This document shows, one piece after another, positions 44,597 through 53,762 of a stretch of DNA of 64,000 nt; the stretch's first letter is position 1, and each line of letters starts with the position of its first letter. The notes beneath the pieces were generated by a model, which had not been told where the DNA came from, searched no databases, and saw only the letters and a program-made list of their open reading frames with translations. The translations under genes were made by a program, and so were the position numbers. This DNA comes from CADEEV01 sp964442185. Its GTDB lineage: Bacteria > Acidobacteriota > Vicinamibacteria > Fen-336. Location: positions 1 through 64,000 of the forward strand of contig CAYTWT010000176.1 in NCBI GenBank assembly GCA_964442185.1. Direction: 5' to 3'.

Positions 44597-47395
44597 ATGC
44601 TCTTCAGGCTCGCGTGCCTCTTCACCCTGGCCGTACCCGGCGCCGCCACGAGCGGCGCCGGAGCCGACGTTCCTGAGCCGGGAACCAGCGAAGCGATCCT
44701 CGCCGCCACAACCGAGGCGCGCTTTCTGTCGCCGTGGGTCGCGTTCGTTCCTGAATCCGCCAGCGTACCGTCGCCCTCGGACTACCTGGGCCGGATCGCG
44801 GGAGCGCCGGGGGAGCTGGCGAACACGGCGCAGGCCCACGGCTACTGCCGCAAGCTCGCCGAGGCCTCGCCTCGGGCGCGGGTCCTCAGCCTGGGCAAGA
44901 CCGAGCGTGGCCGCGAGATCCTGATGCTGGCGATCGCGGACGAGGCGGGCATCCGCGACCTCGACACGCTGAAGGCGGCCACCGCGGCACTCGCCGATCC
45001 GCGCCAGACGAGCCCGGAGCAGGCGGCTCGGCTCGTGGTGGCCTCGAGGCCCTTTTACTACCTGAACGCCGGGCTGCACGCCGACGAGACGGGCAGCACC
45101 GAAGCCATGTTGGAGCTGGCCTATCGGCTGCTCGCCTCCGAAGAGCCCCGCATCCAGCAGGTCCGGAAGAACCTCGTCGTCTTCATCAACCCCGTCGGCA
45201 ACCCCGACGGCCGCGACCGCATGGTGGAGTGGTTCTACCGCTTCCTCAAGGGCAAGACCGACTACGACACGCTGCCGCGCCAGTCGCCGCCCTACTGGTC
45301 CGACTACGCCTTCGTCGACATCAACCGCGACGCCCACCAGCTCGTCCACGCCTCAGCCCGCGCGGCCGCTCGCATGATGCTCGAGTACCACCCGACGATC
45401 ATCCACGACCTCCACGAAGCGATTGCCCTGCTTCTGAGCTGGAACGGGACGGGGCCCTGGAACCCGAACCTGGATCCGATCACCACCAGCGAAGCGCTCG
45501 AGATGGGCTTCCACGAGGTGCAGGCGTTGACCGCCCTCGGCATGCCCGGCGTGTCCACCTGGAAATTCGGCGAGGGCTTCGGCCAGCATTACCTCGACTC
45601 GATCGCGAACAACCACAACGCCCTGGGCCGTGGCTACGAGACTTGGGGCAACACCACCGCCGAGACCGTGCACCGCGTCCTCGACGCGGGTAGCACGACG
45701 AAGGAGTGGTGGCGCCCCGTGCCCCCGCCCCGCGAGTTCCTGTGGAGCGCGCGCGACAACGTCAACTACACGCAGACCGCGGCGCTCGCCGCCCTCGACT
45801 ACACGGCGCGCCACGCCAAGGACCTGCTGCTCAACTTCTACCGCAAGGGCTTCAACTCGTGGCAGGGCGGCGTCAAGGGCACGCCGCGCGCGATCGTGAT
45901 CCCCGATGACCAGGGCGATCGGCTGCGCGTCGCGCAGCTGGTGTCGAGACTCCAGGATCAGGGCATTGAGGTCAGCCGAGCGACGGCGCCGCTTCGTCTC
46001 ACGGACGGAAGCTTCCCAGCCGGCAGCTACGTGGTGCGGCTCGACCAGCCCTATCGCAACTATGCCGTCGACCTGCTGCTGCCGCAGCGCTACCCGACCG
46101 AGTCGGGCAGCGAGCCGTACGACGACATCTCCTGGTCGCTGCCCGCGCACTACCATCTCGAGGCGATGCCGGTGTCCGATCCCGCCGCGCAGGATGCGGC
46201 GCTCTCGCCGCTGCTGCGCGAAGCGCCGAAAGCGGTGGGCCGGGTCAGGGGCGACGGCCCGGTGTTCCTGCTGAAGGACACCGGTCAGGAGTCGCTGCTG
46301 GCGGCTCGCTACCGGCTGTCCGCGTTCAAGGTGGAGGTCGCCGAGCAGGCGTTCCGCGTCGCTGCTGTCGAGTATCCGGCCGGATCCTGGATCCTGCCCG
46401 CGCAGGCCGGGCTCGCAGAGGTCGTCCGGACTGCGGCCGAAGCGCTCAGCCTCGATTTCGAGAGCGTGGCGGTCGCGCCGGAGGTGGCGCGCCACGCGGC
46501 CCCTGCGCCGCGCCTCGGGCTCTGGGTGCCCTGGGCCGACACCGACTCGATCGGCTGGATCCGTTACTCGCTCGATCAGCGCCTGGTGCCGTACAGCTAT
46601 GTGCGCGACGAAGACATTCGCTCCGGCGCATTCCGCGCGACGACCGACGTGCTGCTCTACGGTCACGTCGACCTGGAGCTGGCGGAGCAGATCCAGGGGC
46701 TGCCCAAGGTGTGGGGGCCGATGCCGTACAAGAAGACGCCGCAGACCCCCAGCCACGGCTTTCCCGCGGAAACCGACGACATCACGGGCGGCATCGGTTG
46801 GGCGGGCGTCGGGCAACTGCAGGGCTTCGTGGAAGACGGCGGCCTGCTCGTGACGCTCGGCAGCGGGAGTGCGCTCGTCCTCGAGGGCGGGATCGTGCGC
46901 GGCGTGCGGCGCAGTGCGGGCGGCGTGCCGCGCAGCACCGATGGCAGCGGCGCTGCGTCCGCGGCCCAGGCTGCGAACGCTGCCACACGGACGCCGGGCG
47001 CGCACCTGCGCGTTCGCTTCACGCAGCCCGACCACCCGCTGGCCTACGGCTATGCGGCGAGCAGCTGGGTGTTCCGGCAGAACTTCCCGCTTTACGACGT
47101 CCCCCTGCGGTCGCTGCGCATGGCGTATTGCACCTCGTGCCTGGACGGGCCCGAAGACCGCCGCGGCATCGTCATGGAATGGGGCGATGGCGCGAAGCCG
47201 CTCGTCGTGAGCGGCGGCGCGTGGGGCGAGGCGGGACTGATCGGCCGCCCGGCCATCTTGGACCTGCCCGTGGGCCGGGGCCGGGCGATCTCGTTCAACT
47301 TCAACCCGATCCATCGCGACTTGAACCGCGGCGATCAGCGACTCGTCTGGAACGCCCTGCTCAACTGGAAAGCCATCCTCGCCCGGCCGCAGTAG
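44597..47395 (+). CDS. Secreted M14-family zinc carboxypeptidase
   Basis: 932 residues with a signal peptide (to about GAGA, residue 23). The M14 zinc site is present: HADE (AGLHADETGS, about residue 159) and the later histidine in TIIHDLHEAI. The region between contains INPVGNPDGRDRMVEWF and the DINRDAHQ substrate-binding arginine motif. The C-terminal 500 residues hold no domain I recognise beyond stretches such as LLYGHVDLELAEQ and SFNFNPIHRDLNR. Similar long M14 proteins are common in Acidobacteriota-type genomes. Probably degrades peptides outside the cytoplasm. It is divergent from btuB. Confidence 0.9.
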   Translation: MLFRLACLFTLAVPGAATSGAGADVPEPGTSEAILAATTEARFLSPWVAFVPESASVPSPSDYLGRIAGAPGELANTAQAHGYCRKLAEASPRARVLSLGKTERGREILMLAIADEAGIRDLDTLKAATAALADPRQTSPEQAARLVVASRPFYYLNAGLHADETGSTEAMLELAYRLLASEEPRIQQVRKNLVVFINPVGNPDGRDRMVEWFYRFLKGKTDYDTLPRQSPPYWSDYAFVDINRDAHQLVHASARAAARMMLEYHPTIIHDLHEAIALLLSWNGTGPWNPNLDPITTSEALEMGFHEVQALTALGMPGVSTWKFGEGFGQHYLDSIANNHNALGRGYETWGNTTAETVHRVLDAGSTTKEWWRPVPPPREFLWSARDNVNYTQTAALAALDYTARHAKDLLLNFYRKGFNSWQGGVKGTPRAIVIPDDQGDRLRVAQLVSRLQDQGIEVSRATAPLRLTDGSFPAGSYVVRLDQPYRNYAVDLLLPQRYPTESGSEPYDDISWSLPAHYHLEAMPVSDPAAQDAALSPLLREAPKAVGRVRGDGPVFLLKDTGQESLLAARYRLSAFKVEVAEQAFRVAAVEYPAGSWILPAQAGLAEVVRTAAEALSLDFESVAVAPEVARHAAPAPRLGLWVPWADTDSIGWIRYSLDQRLVPYSYVRDEDIRSGAFRATTDVLLYGHVDLELAEQIQGLPKVWGPMPYKKTPQTPSHGFPAETDDITGGIGWAGVGQLQGFVEDGGLLVTLGSGSALVLEGGIVRGVRRSAGGVPRSTDGSGAASAAQAANAATRTPGAHLRVRFTQPDHPLAYGYAASSWVFRQNFPLYDVPLRSLRMAYCTSCLDGPEDRRGIVMEWGDGAKPLVVSGGAWGEAGLIGRPAILDLPVGRGRAISFNFNPIHRDLNRGDQRLVWNALLNWKAILARPQ

Positions 47396-47411
47396 CGGCC
47401 TGGCAAGCGAC

Positions 47412-47417
47412 TAGAAT
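47412..47417 (+). promoter_or_regulatory. -10 element of the DUF5674 gene
   Basis: TAGAAT lies 13 bases before the ATG at 47431. GAAGAG sits between them. Confidence 0.35.
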
Positions 47418-47430
47418 GGGCGAAGAGTTC

Positions 47431-47802
47431 ATGACCGAGGCTCCGGGGGTCGTTCGACTCACGCAGCGCATCGATCCTGCAGAGCTGCGCCGTCTCGTCA
47501 GCGCCTACTTCGACGACATGGTGAAGTACGTCGTGGACGTCGAGCGGCAACTGATCGCGATCGGCGGTGAGATGCACGCGGACGCCGAGCAGGTGCTTCT
47601 CGAAACCGGAAGCCGGCAGGCCAACCTGTGGGGCGCCAACTACTATCCCGGCCGCGGTCGCGAGGACTGCATCGAGTACACATCGCTCATCAACATCCGG
47701 CCGGCGGCGGGGAACAGGGGCATGGAGCTGCTGGATCCCACGTTGCGCGAAAAGCTGCGCGCGATCACCTTCGCACTGCTTGGCGAGGGCGAGGAGCTTT
47801 GA
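47431..47802 (+). CDS. DUF5674 family protein
   Basis: 123 residues matching DUF5674: DPAELRRLVSAYFDDMVKYVVDV, then GGEMHADAEQVLLETGSRQANLWG and YTSLINIRPAAGNRG. The family is uncharacterised. The conserved aspartates, glutamates and histidine (GEMHAD) hint at a small enzyme or ligand binder. The ATG at 47416 would overlap the proposed -10, so I prefer 47431. Its stop overlaps the next start (TGATG), and the run continues into hemE. Confidence 0.8.
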   Translation: MTEAPGVVRLTQRIDPAELRRLVSAYFDDMVKYVVDVERQLIAIGGEMHADAEQVLLETGSRQANLWGANYYPGRGREDCIEYTSLINIRPAAGNRGMELLDPTLREKLRAITFALLGEGEEL

Positions 47803-48161
47803 TGGGGACCCAACACGCAGGTCTGACTGCCGAGCGCTGGTCAGGATACCCCCGTGGCCAGCAGATCCTGATGATCGCGAACGAGATGAACCGTGCCGCG
47901 AAACTGCTCCGCCCGGCGGATCGCGAGCGCCTTCAGGGCAGCTATGAACGCATCCTCGCGCTGACCGATCTCACGGTCGAGGTGAATGAGTCGCGGTCTC
48001 TGCGTCGCGAGTTGCTGCGCTGGCGGGGCCTCGTGGCCGAGCGCTACATTGCCGCCCAGCCCGACGCCGTGGCCCATGCCGCGATCTTCCGAGCCCTCCT
48101 CTCGCTCCACCCGGAGGCTTGGCGGCAGCTTCCGTACGTCACTCTGGGAACGTCCGCTTGA
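47802..48161 (+). CDS. Conserved-looking helical protein between DUF5674 and hemE
   Basis: 119 residues, mostly helical and soluble. Distinctive stretches are WSGYPRGQQILMIANEMNRAA and LRRELLRWRGLVAERYI. I do not recognise a family. It is coupled at both ends: TGATG with the DUF5674 gene, and TTGA with hemE, which implies co-expression with haem synthesis. Confidence 0.72.
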   Translation: MGTQHAGLTAERWSGYPRGQQILMIANEMNRAAKLLRPADRERLQGSYERILALTDLTVEVNESRSLRRELLRWRGLVAERYIAAQPDAVAHAAIFRALLSLHPEAWRQLPYVTLGTSA

Positions 48162-49183
48162 ACGACCGGTTCTTGCGGGCGTGCCGCCGCGAGAGTGTCG
48201 ACAAGACGCCGGTCTGGTTCATGCGCCAGGCGGGGCGCTACATGCCCGAGTACCGGGCGCTGCGCCAGAAGCACTCGCTGCTCACGCTGTGTCGCACGCC
48301 TGAGCTCGCGGTCGAGGTCACGCTCCAACCGATTCGCGCGCTCGGCGTCGACGCGGCGATCCTGTTCAGCGACCTGTTGCTGCCGCTCGCGCCGATGGGC
48401 ATCCCGTTCGATTTCGTGGCGGGCGAGGGGCCGGCCGTCGAGAAGCCCGTGCGTTCGCGTGCCGATATCGAGGCGCTCCACCGCTTCGAGCCGCGCGAGG
48501 CGCTCGGCACGGTGCTCGAGGCGATCCGCCTGCTGCGCCGCGAGCTTCACGTTCCCCTGATCGGCTTCGCCGGCGCCCCCTTCACGCTCGCCTCGTATGC
48601 CATCGAGGGCGGCCATTCGTCGAACTTCGCGCTCACCAAGGGCATGATGTACGGCGATCCCGCGACGTGGCATCGCTTCGCGGCGCTGCTGGCCGAGATC
48701 GTCTGCGACTATCTGCGCGCCCAGGTCGAGGCGGGGGCGCAGGCGCTGCAGGTCTTCGATTCGTGGATCGGCGCTCTCGACGAGACGGACTATCGCGAGT
48801 TCGTGTTCCCGCACCTGCGCGCGATCTTCGCGGGGCTGCAGGACCTCGGCGTCCCGCTGATCCACTTCGGCACCGGCACGGGCCACCTGCTGGCAGTGCA
48901 GCGCGAGGCCGGAGGCAGCGTGATCGGCATCGATTGGCGCACGCCGCTCGACGTCGGCTGGGCGCTCGCCGGCGAAGGCGTCGCCGTTCAGGGCAATCTG
49001 GACCCGACGCTGCTGTTCGCGCCGCTGCCACGGCTGCGCTCGCGCGTCGACGACGTGCTGCGCCGCGCCGCCGGCCGCCCCGGCCACATCTTCAACCTAG
49101 GCCACGGCATCCTGCCGGGCACTCCGGTCGAGAACGTCAAGGCCGTGGTCGACCACGTCCACGGCACAGTGGCTCCAGGCTGA
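48158..49183 (+). CDS. hemE: Uroporphyrinogen decarboxylase
   Basis: 341 residues starting at a TTG that overlaps the previous stop; the first residues NDRFLRACRRESVDKTPVWF fit the family N-terminus exactly, followed by the signature MRQAGRYMPEYR. The catalytic aspartate is in ILFSDLLLPLAPMG, and GFAGAPFTLASY and NLGHGILPGTPVENV are present. It removes four carboxyls from uroporphyrinogen III to give coproporphyrinogen III. It is followed after 11 bases by hemY. Confidence 0.96.
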   Translation: MNDRFLRACRRESVDKTPVWFMRQAGRYMPEYRALRQKHSLLTLCRTPELAVEVTLQPIRALGVDAAILFSDLLLPLAPMGIPFDFVAGEGPAVEKPVRSRADIEALHRFEPREALGTVLEAIRLLRRELHVPLIGFAGAPFTLASYAIEGGHSSNFALTKGMMYGDPATWHRFAALLAEIVCDYLRAQVEAGAQALQVFDSWIGALDETDYREFVFPHLRAIFAGLQDLGVPLIHFGTGTGHLLAVQREAGGSVIGIDWRTPLDVGWALAGEGVAVQGNLDPTLLFAPLPRLRSRVDDVLRRAAGRPGHIFNLGHGILPGTPVENVKAVVDHVHGTVAPG

Positions 49184-49194
49184 GCGGCCCTGCG

Positions 49195-50583
49195 GTGGCC
49201 GAGCGCATCGACGTCGCGATCGTGGGGGGCGGGATCAGCGGCCTGGCGGCTGCCCATGTCCTCGCCAAGCGCGGGATTCCATTTGCGCTGCTCGAAGCAC
49301 AGCCCCGCCTGGGCGGCGTGATCCGCACCGAGCACGAGGCCGGCTTCGTGCTCGAGGCCGGCCCGGATGCGCTGCTCGCCCAGAAGCCCGATGCTGTCGC
49401 ACTGTGCCGCGAGCTGGGGCTGGGCGAGCGCCTGGTGCCCACGAACCCGGCTGCGCGCTCGGTGTTCGTCCTGCGCCGGGGCCGGCTGCATGCGCTCCCC
49501 GAGGGGATGATGCTCGCGGTGCCCACGCGCGTCTGGCCGTTCCTGCGCAGCGGCCTGTTCTCCTGGCCCGCGAAGGCGCGCATGGGGCTCGACCTCGTGA
49601 TCCCGGCGAACCGAGAGGTGGCCGACGAATCGATCGCGAGCTTCCTGCGGCGCCGCTTCGGTCAGGAATGCGTCGATCGGCTCGGCGAGCCGCTGCTCGC
49701 CGGCATCCACGCCGGTGACCCCGAGCGGCTGTCGATCCGCGCCACTTTTCCGCGCTTCGTGGAACTGGAGCGACGACATGGCAGCCTGATCCGCGGCATG
49801 TGGGCCGGAGCGCCGGCTTCGAACACGGCGTCGTCCCCCTCCGCCTTCGTGTCCCTCACCGATGGCCTCGGCGCACTGGTGGCGGCGCTCGTCGAGCGGC
49901 TGCCCGCCGCCTCGCTGCGCACGGCGACACCGGTCCAGTGGCTGCATCGCCGCGGCGCAGCCCTGAGCGTCGTGCTGGGCGGCGGAACCAGGCTCTCCGC
50001 GCGGGCGGTGATCGTGGCCGCACCCGCGCTCAAGGCCGCGGCCATGCTCGAGCCGCTCGCGCCGGCAACCGCTTCTCTTCTCGCCGACGTCGCGTTCGCC
50101 TCGACCGCGACGATCCTGCTCGGATATCGCCGCTCGGACGTGAGGCACCCACTGGACGGCTATGGGTTCGTCGTGCCGCGCAGCGAGGCCTGGCGCGCGA
50201 GCGCCGTGACGTTCGTCTCCTCGAAGCTGCCTGGGCGTGCGCCCGAAGGCCACGTCCTGCTGCGCGCCTTCGTGGGCGGCGTGCGTGACCTGAAGGCTCT
50301 CGAGCTCGACGACGCCGCCCTCGTGGCCGCCGTCGTCCAGGAGGCGACCCCCATCCTCGGCCTGAGCGGCGAGCCTGTGATCAAACGCGTGTTTCGCTGG
50401 CCGAGCACGACACCCCAGATGGAGGTCGGTCACCTCGAGCGTGTGGCCGCCATCGAACGCGACGTCGCCAAGATTCCGGGCCTGTTCCTTTCGGGGGCCG
50501 GCCTGCGCGTGACGGGGATTCCCGATTGCATCACCGACGGCACGCTCGCCGCCGAAGCCGCGGCAACCTACCTCGCGAGCTAA
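49195..50583 (+). CDS. hemY: Protoporphyrinogen oxidase (HemY/HemG FAD type)
   Basis: 462 residues from a GTG at 49195. The FAD dinucleotide-binding motif DVAIVGGGISGLAAAHVL and LEAQPRLGGVIRT open the protein. Family landmarks EAGPDALLAQKP, EPLLAGIHAGDPERLS and the C-terminal FAD motif FLSGAGLRVTGIPDCITDG are all there. It oxidises protoporphyrinogen (or coproporphyrinogen in the alternative route) with oxygen. No hemN or hemH is adjacent, so which route operates cannot be read from the window. Confidence 0.94.
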   Translation: MAERIDVAIVGGGISGLAAAHVLAKRGIPFALLEAQPRLGGVIRTEHEAGFVLEAGPDALLAQKPDAVALCRELGLGERLVPTNPAARSVFVLRRGRLHALPEGMMLAVPTRVWPFLRSGLFSWPAKARMGLDLVIPANREVADESIASFLRRRFGQECVDRLGEPLLAGIHAGDPERLSIRATFPRFVELERRHGSLIRGMWAGAPASNTASSPSAFVSLTDGLGALVAALVERLPAASLRTATPVQWLHRRGAALSVVLGGGTRLSARAVIVAAPALKAAAMLEPLAPATASLLADVAFASTATILLGYRRSDVRHPLDGYGFVVPRSEAWRASAVTFVSSKLPGRAPEGHVLLRAFVGGVRDLKALELDDAALVAAVVQEATPILGLSGEPVIKRVFRWPSTTPQMEVGHLERVAAIERDVAKIPGLFLSGAGLRVTGIPDCITDGTLAAEAAATYLAS

Positions 50584-50585
50584 CG

Positions 50586-52514
50586 CTAACCGATCGGCCG
50601 TCCGGGTGGGACGGGTGCGCGCAGGCGGGCCTTGCGCAGCTCAGGCGCTTCCAGGAACTCCGTCACGTCGCGCTGCGCGAGCCGCAGGTGCGCCTCGGCT
50701 TCGGCAGTCGCCCCCTTCTGCAACTGCAGGCTGTCGCGCAGGCGCACCAATGCCGCGAGCGTCAGGGCCCGGACCTCCGGCGACGCCTCGGGTCGCGCGG
50801 CGAGGTCCAGCAGGCCGTCGAGGACGACGCGCTGCGAAACGCGTCGCAGGCCGGCAAGCCGGGGGCCTGGGTCCGCGGGCGCCCCCCAGGTCGCGTTCAC
50901 GAGGCGCCGCAGCAGCGCGTGGAGCGTGAGCGCGTCGGGCCCGGACGCGAGCGTCAGGCGCGCGGCGCGTTCGGGATCGAGCAGCGGGTTCACGATCAGC
51001 GAGCACAGCGCCCGTGCCGCGGACAGCGGGCTGAATACCGGCCCCGCCTCGGAGGCGAAGCGCTCCCGTGTCGGGGCGGTGCCATTGGGCTCGGCGACCA
51101 GGACCGCGACGATCCTCTCGGGGATCTCGAGATTCTCGGGCGCCAGCGCCACCATCAACAGCTCGAACGCCTCCTTCTGTTTGGCCGCAGGCACCGCCGA
51201 GGTGGGCGTCTGGCCATCGCCGGCAAGGGCGTTGGTCTGGTACACGCCACCCACGTGCTGCTGCGCTGCCTGGATCCCGAAGCGGTGGTAGAGGTAGCCG
51301 AGGCTCCATCGCTGCTGCAGCTCGTAGACGGGGGTGCCTGGCGGCAGCTGTGCGAGGCCGAAGCGCTCCAGGATCACGCGCCGCACCTGCTGCGTCGTGC
51401 TCAGCCAGGCGACGGGGTCGGGTCCCCAGTCGTACTCGGCCCAGCGCGGGTCGCTCTCGAGCGGGTAGTAGTCGCCGCGGGCGTAGCCCTCGCGTAGGAT
51501 CCGGTCGAGCGCGGCCTCGTCCTCGGTGGGCGTGTGGCCCCAGCGGATCATCAGCCGGTCGTACGAGCCGATGTCGGCCGGGTAGGCATTCGAGAAGTCG
51601 ATCTGGCCGTCCTTCGCGTGCAGGTTCGGGCCGAGGTAGTCCATGACCGAGCCCCAGCCGAACGTCGTCGCGGCCCAGTTGTGCTGCAGGCCGAGCGTGT
51701 GACCGACCTCGTGCGCGGAGAGATAGCGCAGCCTCGCGAGCACCAGGCCTGCTTCCGAATCGAAGCCGCTGCCGGCCGCGAGCCAGGCCAGGTCGGGCGA
51801 ATCGCCCGCGCCGCACGGGCGCCCCGGCGCGAGGTTCTGCCAGGTCCGCGACGTGGTGCGGCGCCGGTGCGAGTCGATCCGGGCGACGCCCTGCAGGATC
51901 TCACCGGTCCGCGGATCCGTGCGGATCTCGCCGATCGACCAGGCCCGCTCGGCGCGGTTGATCCACTCGATACCCGAATAGCGCACGTCGAGGAACGTCG
52001 CGCCGGCCGGCAAGTCCTCCACGACGAAGGCGTTCTTGAAGCCCGCTTCCTCGAAGGCGTGGTTCCACCACAGCGCCGCCTCGCGAATCGCGGCGCGTTC
52101 GGGCTCGGGCATGCCCCGGTCGAGGTGGTAGGTGATGGCCTTGATGGGCTCCGAGAGCGCGGCGCCCTGGTCCTTTTTCTCGAGTCGCCAGCGCGTCACG
52201 AGATAGCGCTCGATGGGCTCGGTGTAGGGCGCGGTGTGATCGAGGATGCGGTCGGCGATGAAACCGATGCGCGGATCGAGCAGCCGCGGCGTGTAACCCG
52301 GCTCGGGCAGCTTCAGGAACGAGTGGTGGACGCGCAGGCTCATGCTGCGTCCGTCGGGGAGGACAGCAGCCACCGGGGCCGCTGCGTTCTCGGATGCGAA
52401 CGTCAGCGTCGCCTCGATCTCGGTGTTCCGCGGGAAGGCGCCGCTGCGCTCGAAGCTCAGGGCGGAGCGGCCCGTGTCCTGGCGCCAGTCGCCGAGCTGC
52501 GCCGCCGCAGGGCC
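50586..52514 (-). CDS. Zinc-dependent metalloprotease (DUF5117/DUF4953 type), C-terminal part after frameshift
   Basis: About 640 residues. The zinc site is intact: SAHEVGHTLGLQHNW (HExxHxxxxxH) followed by SVMDYLGPN, the methionine-turn. The N-terminal sequence GDWRQDTGRSALSFERSGAFPRN continues the fold begun in the upstream fragment, which is in another frame. The two join in a GCGGCGGCG run near 52505. Removing one base or adding two would restore a single protein of about 800 residues with a signal peptide. It may be a sequencing slip in a GC run or a real inactivation. Located on the strand opposite hemY, ends nearly touching. Confidence 0.85.
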   Translation of the reverse strand, partial: GPAAAQLGDWRQDTGRSALSFERSGAFPRNTEIEATLTFASENAAAPVAAVLPDGRSMSLRVHHSFLKLPEPGYTPRLLDPRIGFIADRILDHTAPYTEPIERYLVTRWRLEKKDQGAALSEPIKAITYHLDRGMPEPERAAIREAALWWNHAFEEAGFKNAFVVEDLPAGATFLDVRYSGIEWINRAERAWSIGEIRTDPRTGEILQGVARIDSHRRRTTSRTWQNLAPGRPCGAGDSPDLAWLAAGSGFDSEAGLVLARLRYLSAHEVGHTLGLQHNWAATTFGWGSVMDYLGPNLHAKDGQIDFSNAYPADIGSYDRLMIRWGHTPTEDEAALDRILREGYARGDYYPLESDPRWAEYDWGPDPVAWLSTTQQVRRVILERFGLAQLPPGTPVYELQQRWSLGYLYHRFGIQAAQQHVGGVYQTNALAGDGQTPTSAVPAAKQKEAFELLMVALAPENLEIPERIVAVLVAEPNGTAPTRERFASEAGPVFSPLSAARALCSLIVNPLLDPERAARLTLASGPDALTLHALLRRLVNATWGAPADPGPRLAGLRRVSQRVVLDGLLDLAARPEASPEVRALTLAALVRLRDSLQLQKGATAEAEAHLRLAQRDVTEFLEAPELRKARLRAPVPPGRPIG

Positions 52515-52990
52515 GCGACGAGCCAGGTGTCGCGCAGCAGGAAATCGGTCGCGTCGACCAACACTCGGCCGCCGTCCTCGGCCACGATCGGCAGCGACGC
52601 CAGGATCGACGACGGAAACGACTCGTGCACCACGCGCGTGCGCTCGGCGTCGGCGACGCCGCTGCGGTGTGTCGTCTGTTGTTGATGCAGCAGCACGCGG
52701 GGTCCGACGCGCTCGAAGCGGCACAGCCCGAGCCCACCCAGTTGCCCGCGGTCGAGCCCGACCTCGAGCACCCCTGCGCCGCCCGCGAGTCCGGCCCCGT
52801 ACAGGAAATCCTCGCCAGGCCGCGCGACCTCGAGCAGCAACTGGCCCTTCGCCGCGTCCCAGTAGTAGGGCAGGAAGCCGTCGTGGCGCTCGAGGCCCGC
52901 GGTCCTCGCGGCCAGTGTGGCCGGCGCCTCCGCGGAGGCTGAGAAAGCAAGCCCAAGTACGCCGGCAGCCACGAGCGATCTCAGGCGCAT
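52457..52990 (-). CDS. Zinc-dependent metalloprotease, N-terminal part before frameshift
   Basis: 177 codons from the ATG at 52990, with a signal peptide ending at SASAEA. The segment from GLERHDGFLPYYWDAAKGQLLLEV to VDATDFLLRDTWLVA fits the DUF5118/5117 region of these metalloproteases. After LVAAL the reading becomes Arg/Ala-rich and stops; the family-like sequence continues in another frame (see the C-terminal part). Confidence 0.8.
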   Translation of the reverse strand: MRLRSLVAAGVLGLAFSASAEAPATLAARTAGLERHDGFLPYYWDAAKGQLLLEVARPGEDFLYGAGLAGGAGVLEVGLDRGQLGGLGLCRFERVGPRVLLHQQQTTHRSGVADAERTRVVHESFPSSILASLPIVAEDGGRVLVDATDFLLRDTWLVAALRRRSSATGARTRAAPP

Positions 52991-53023
52991 CTTCGATAAC
53001 CTCGCAGCGTGGAGGCCGACAGA

Positions 53024-53395
53024 CTAGGCCAGCCTCAGTCCGGCGCCGGCGAAGCGCTCGAAGTCGTTGGGATTCTGTGTGGCCAGCGCTGCCTCCGCGC
53101 GAATCGCGGTTGCGGCGATCATGCAGTCGGATAGCGAGCCTCGCCGACGACCGGCCGCGTTGAAGAGGGCTGCGGCGAGAGCGGACTCTGGCTCGCCGAA
53201 TGGGACGTGTTCGTTCAGGACGCGCGCCACCAGGTTCATCTGAAGTGGTGCGACCGGGCCGCACAGAAACTCAGCCCATGCGATGCTGCTGATGCCGAGT
53301 CTCTCGCCGTTGCGCAGCCAGTCGCGGAGCCGCCGATCCTGGAGCGAATCCCGCACCAGAGCCCGGATCAAGAAGCTCGTATCGAGATGGATCAC
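53024..53395 (-). CDS. vapC: PIN-domain toxin VapC
   Basis: 123 residues from a GTG overlapping the vapB stop (GTGA). PIN-domain acidic residues are present: IHLDTSFLIRAL, AWAEFLCGP, SDCMIAATAI and ATQNPNDFERF. Such toxins cleave tRNA or rRNA and are held inactive by VapB. The longer ATG reading at 53458 extends into vapB and is rejected. Confidence 0.9.
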   Translation of the reverse strand: MIHLDTSFLIRALVRDSLQDRRLRDWLRNGERLGISSIAWAEFLCGPVAPLQMNLVARVLNEHVPFGEPESALAAALFNAAGRRRGSLSDCMIAATAIRAEAALATQNPNDFERFAGAGLRLA

Positions 53396-53679
53396 CGCGT
53401 CCGGACCTCGCGTCGTGCCGAAGCGGCACGGCGTTCGGCCCGCGCCGCCTGGCCCCATTGCGCCGCCACTTGCCGGCCCAGCGCCAGTGAGTCCTGGGCG
53501 GCGTCGAGGGAGCGCAGCGCCTCGCTACGCGCCTCGGCAGGCTCGCCCAGCGCTGAAGCCCGAATCGCCCGCCGCAACGCTTCGGACTTGGAGACCTTCC
53601 AAGCCTGCGCCAGGGCTTCGAGAGCCTTGACGGTGTCGAGATCCAGGGAATATGTCGTCTTGATCGTTGGGGTGGCCAT
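53392..53679 (-). CDS. vapB: Antitoxin VapB (ribbon-helix-helix type)
   Basis: 95 residues. The N-terminus KTTYSLDLDTVKALEALAQAW with VSKSEALRRAIRASAL fits a ribbon-helix-helix DNA-binding domain; the charged C-terminus would wrap the toxin. The ATG at 53679 is preferred to 53688 because the promoter's -10 would cover the latter and the predicted transcript starts at the former. Probably autoregulates through the palindromes directly upstream. Confidence 0.82.
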   Translation of the reverse strand: MATPTIKTTYSLDLDTVKALEALAQAWKVSKSEALRRAIRASALGEPAEARSEALRSLDAAQDSLALGRQVAAQWGQAARAERRAASARREVRTR

Positions 53680-53686
53680 CCCCCTC

Positions 53687-53716
53687 ATGGTATGGCCGTA
53701 CCCTTTTGACCGTCAA
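53687..53716 (-). promoter_or_regulatory. vapBC promoter with two palindromic operators
   Basis: TTGACG (53716-53711), 18 bases, then TACCAT (53692-53687) form a promoter whose start should fall on the vapB ATG. It carries two palindromes: TTGAC-c-GTCAA (53706-53716) and GGTA-t-GGCC-g-TACC (53689-53702). Their position over the -35 and -10 fits autorepression by VapBC. Confidence 0.6.
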
Positions 53717-53762
53717 GGTGGTTCAGCACGCCCCGCGCCGAGGTGACCCCGACTCACGCCTG

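Noticed and set aside
52515..53264. N-terminal extension of the metalloprotease C-terminal frame up to 53264
   Set aside because: It runs through the vapC region and the true N-terminal fragment in the wrong frame; translation is Arg-rich without family similarity.
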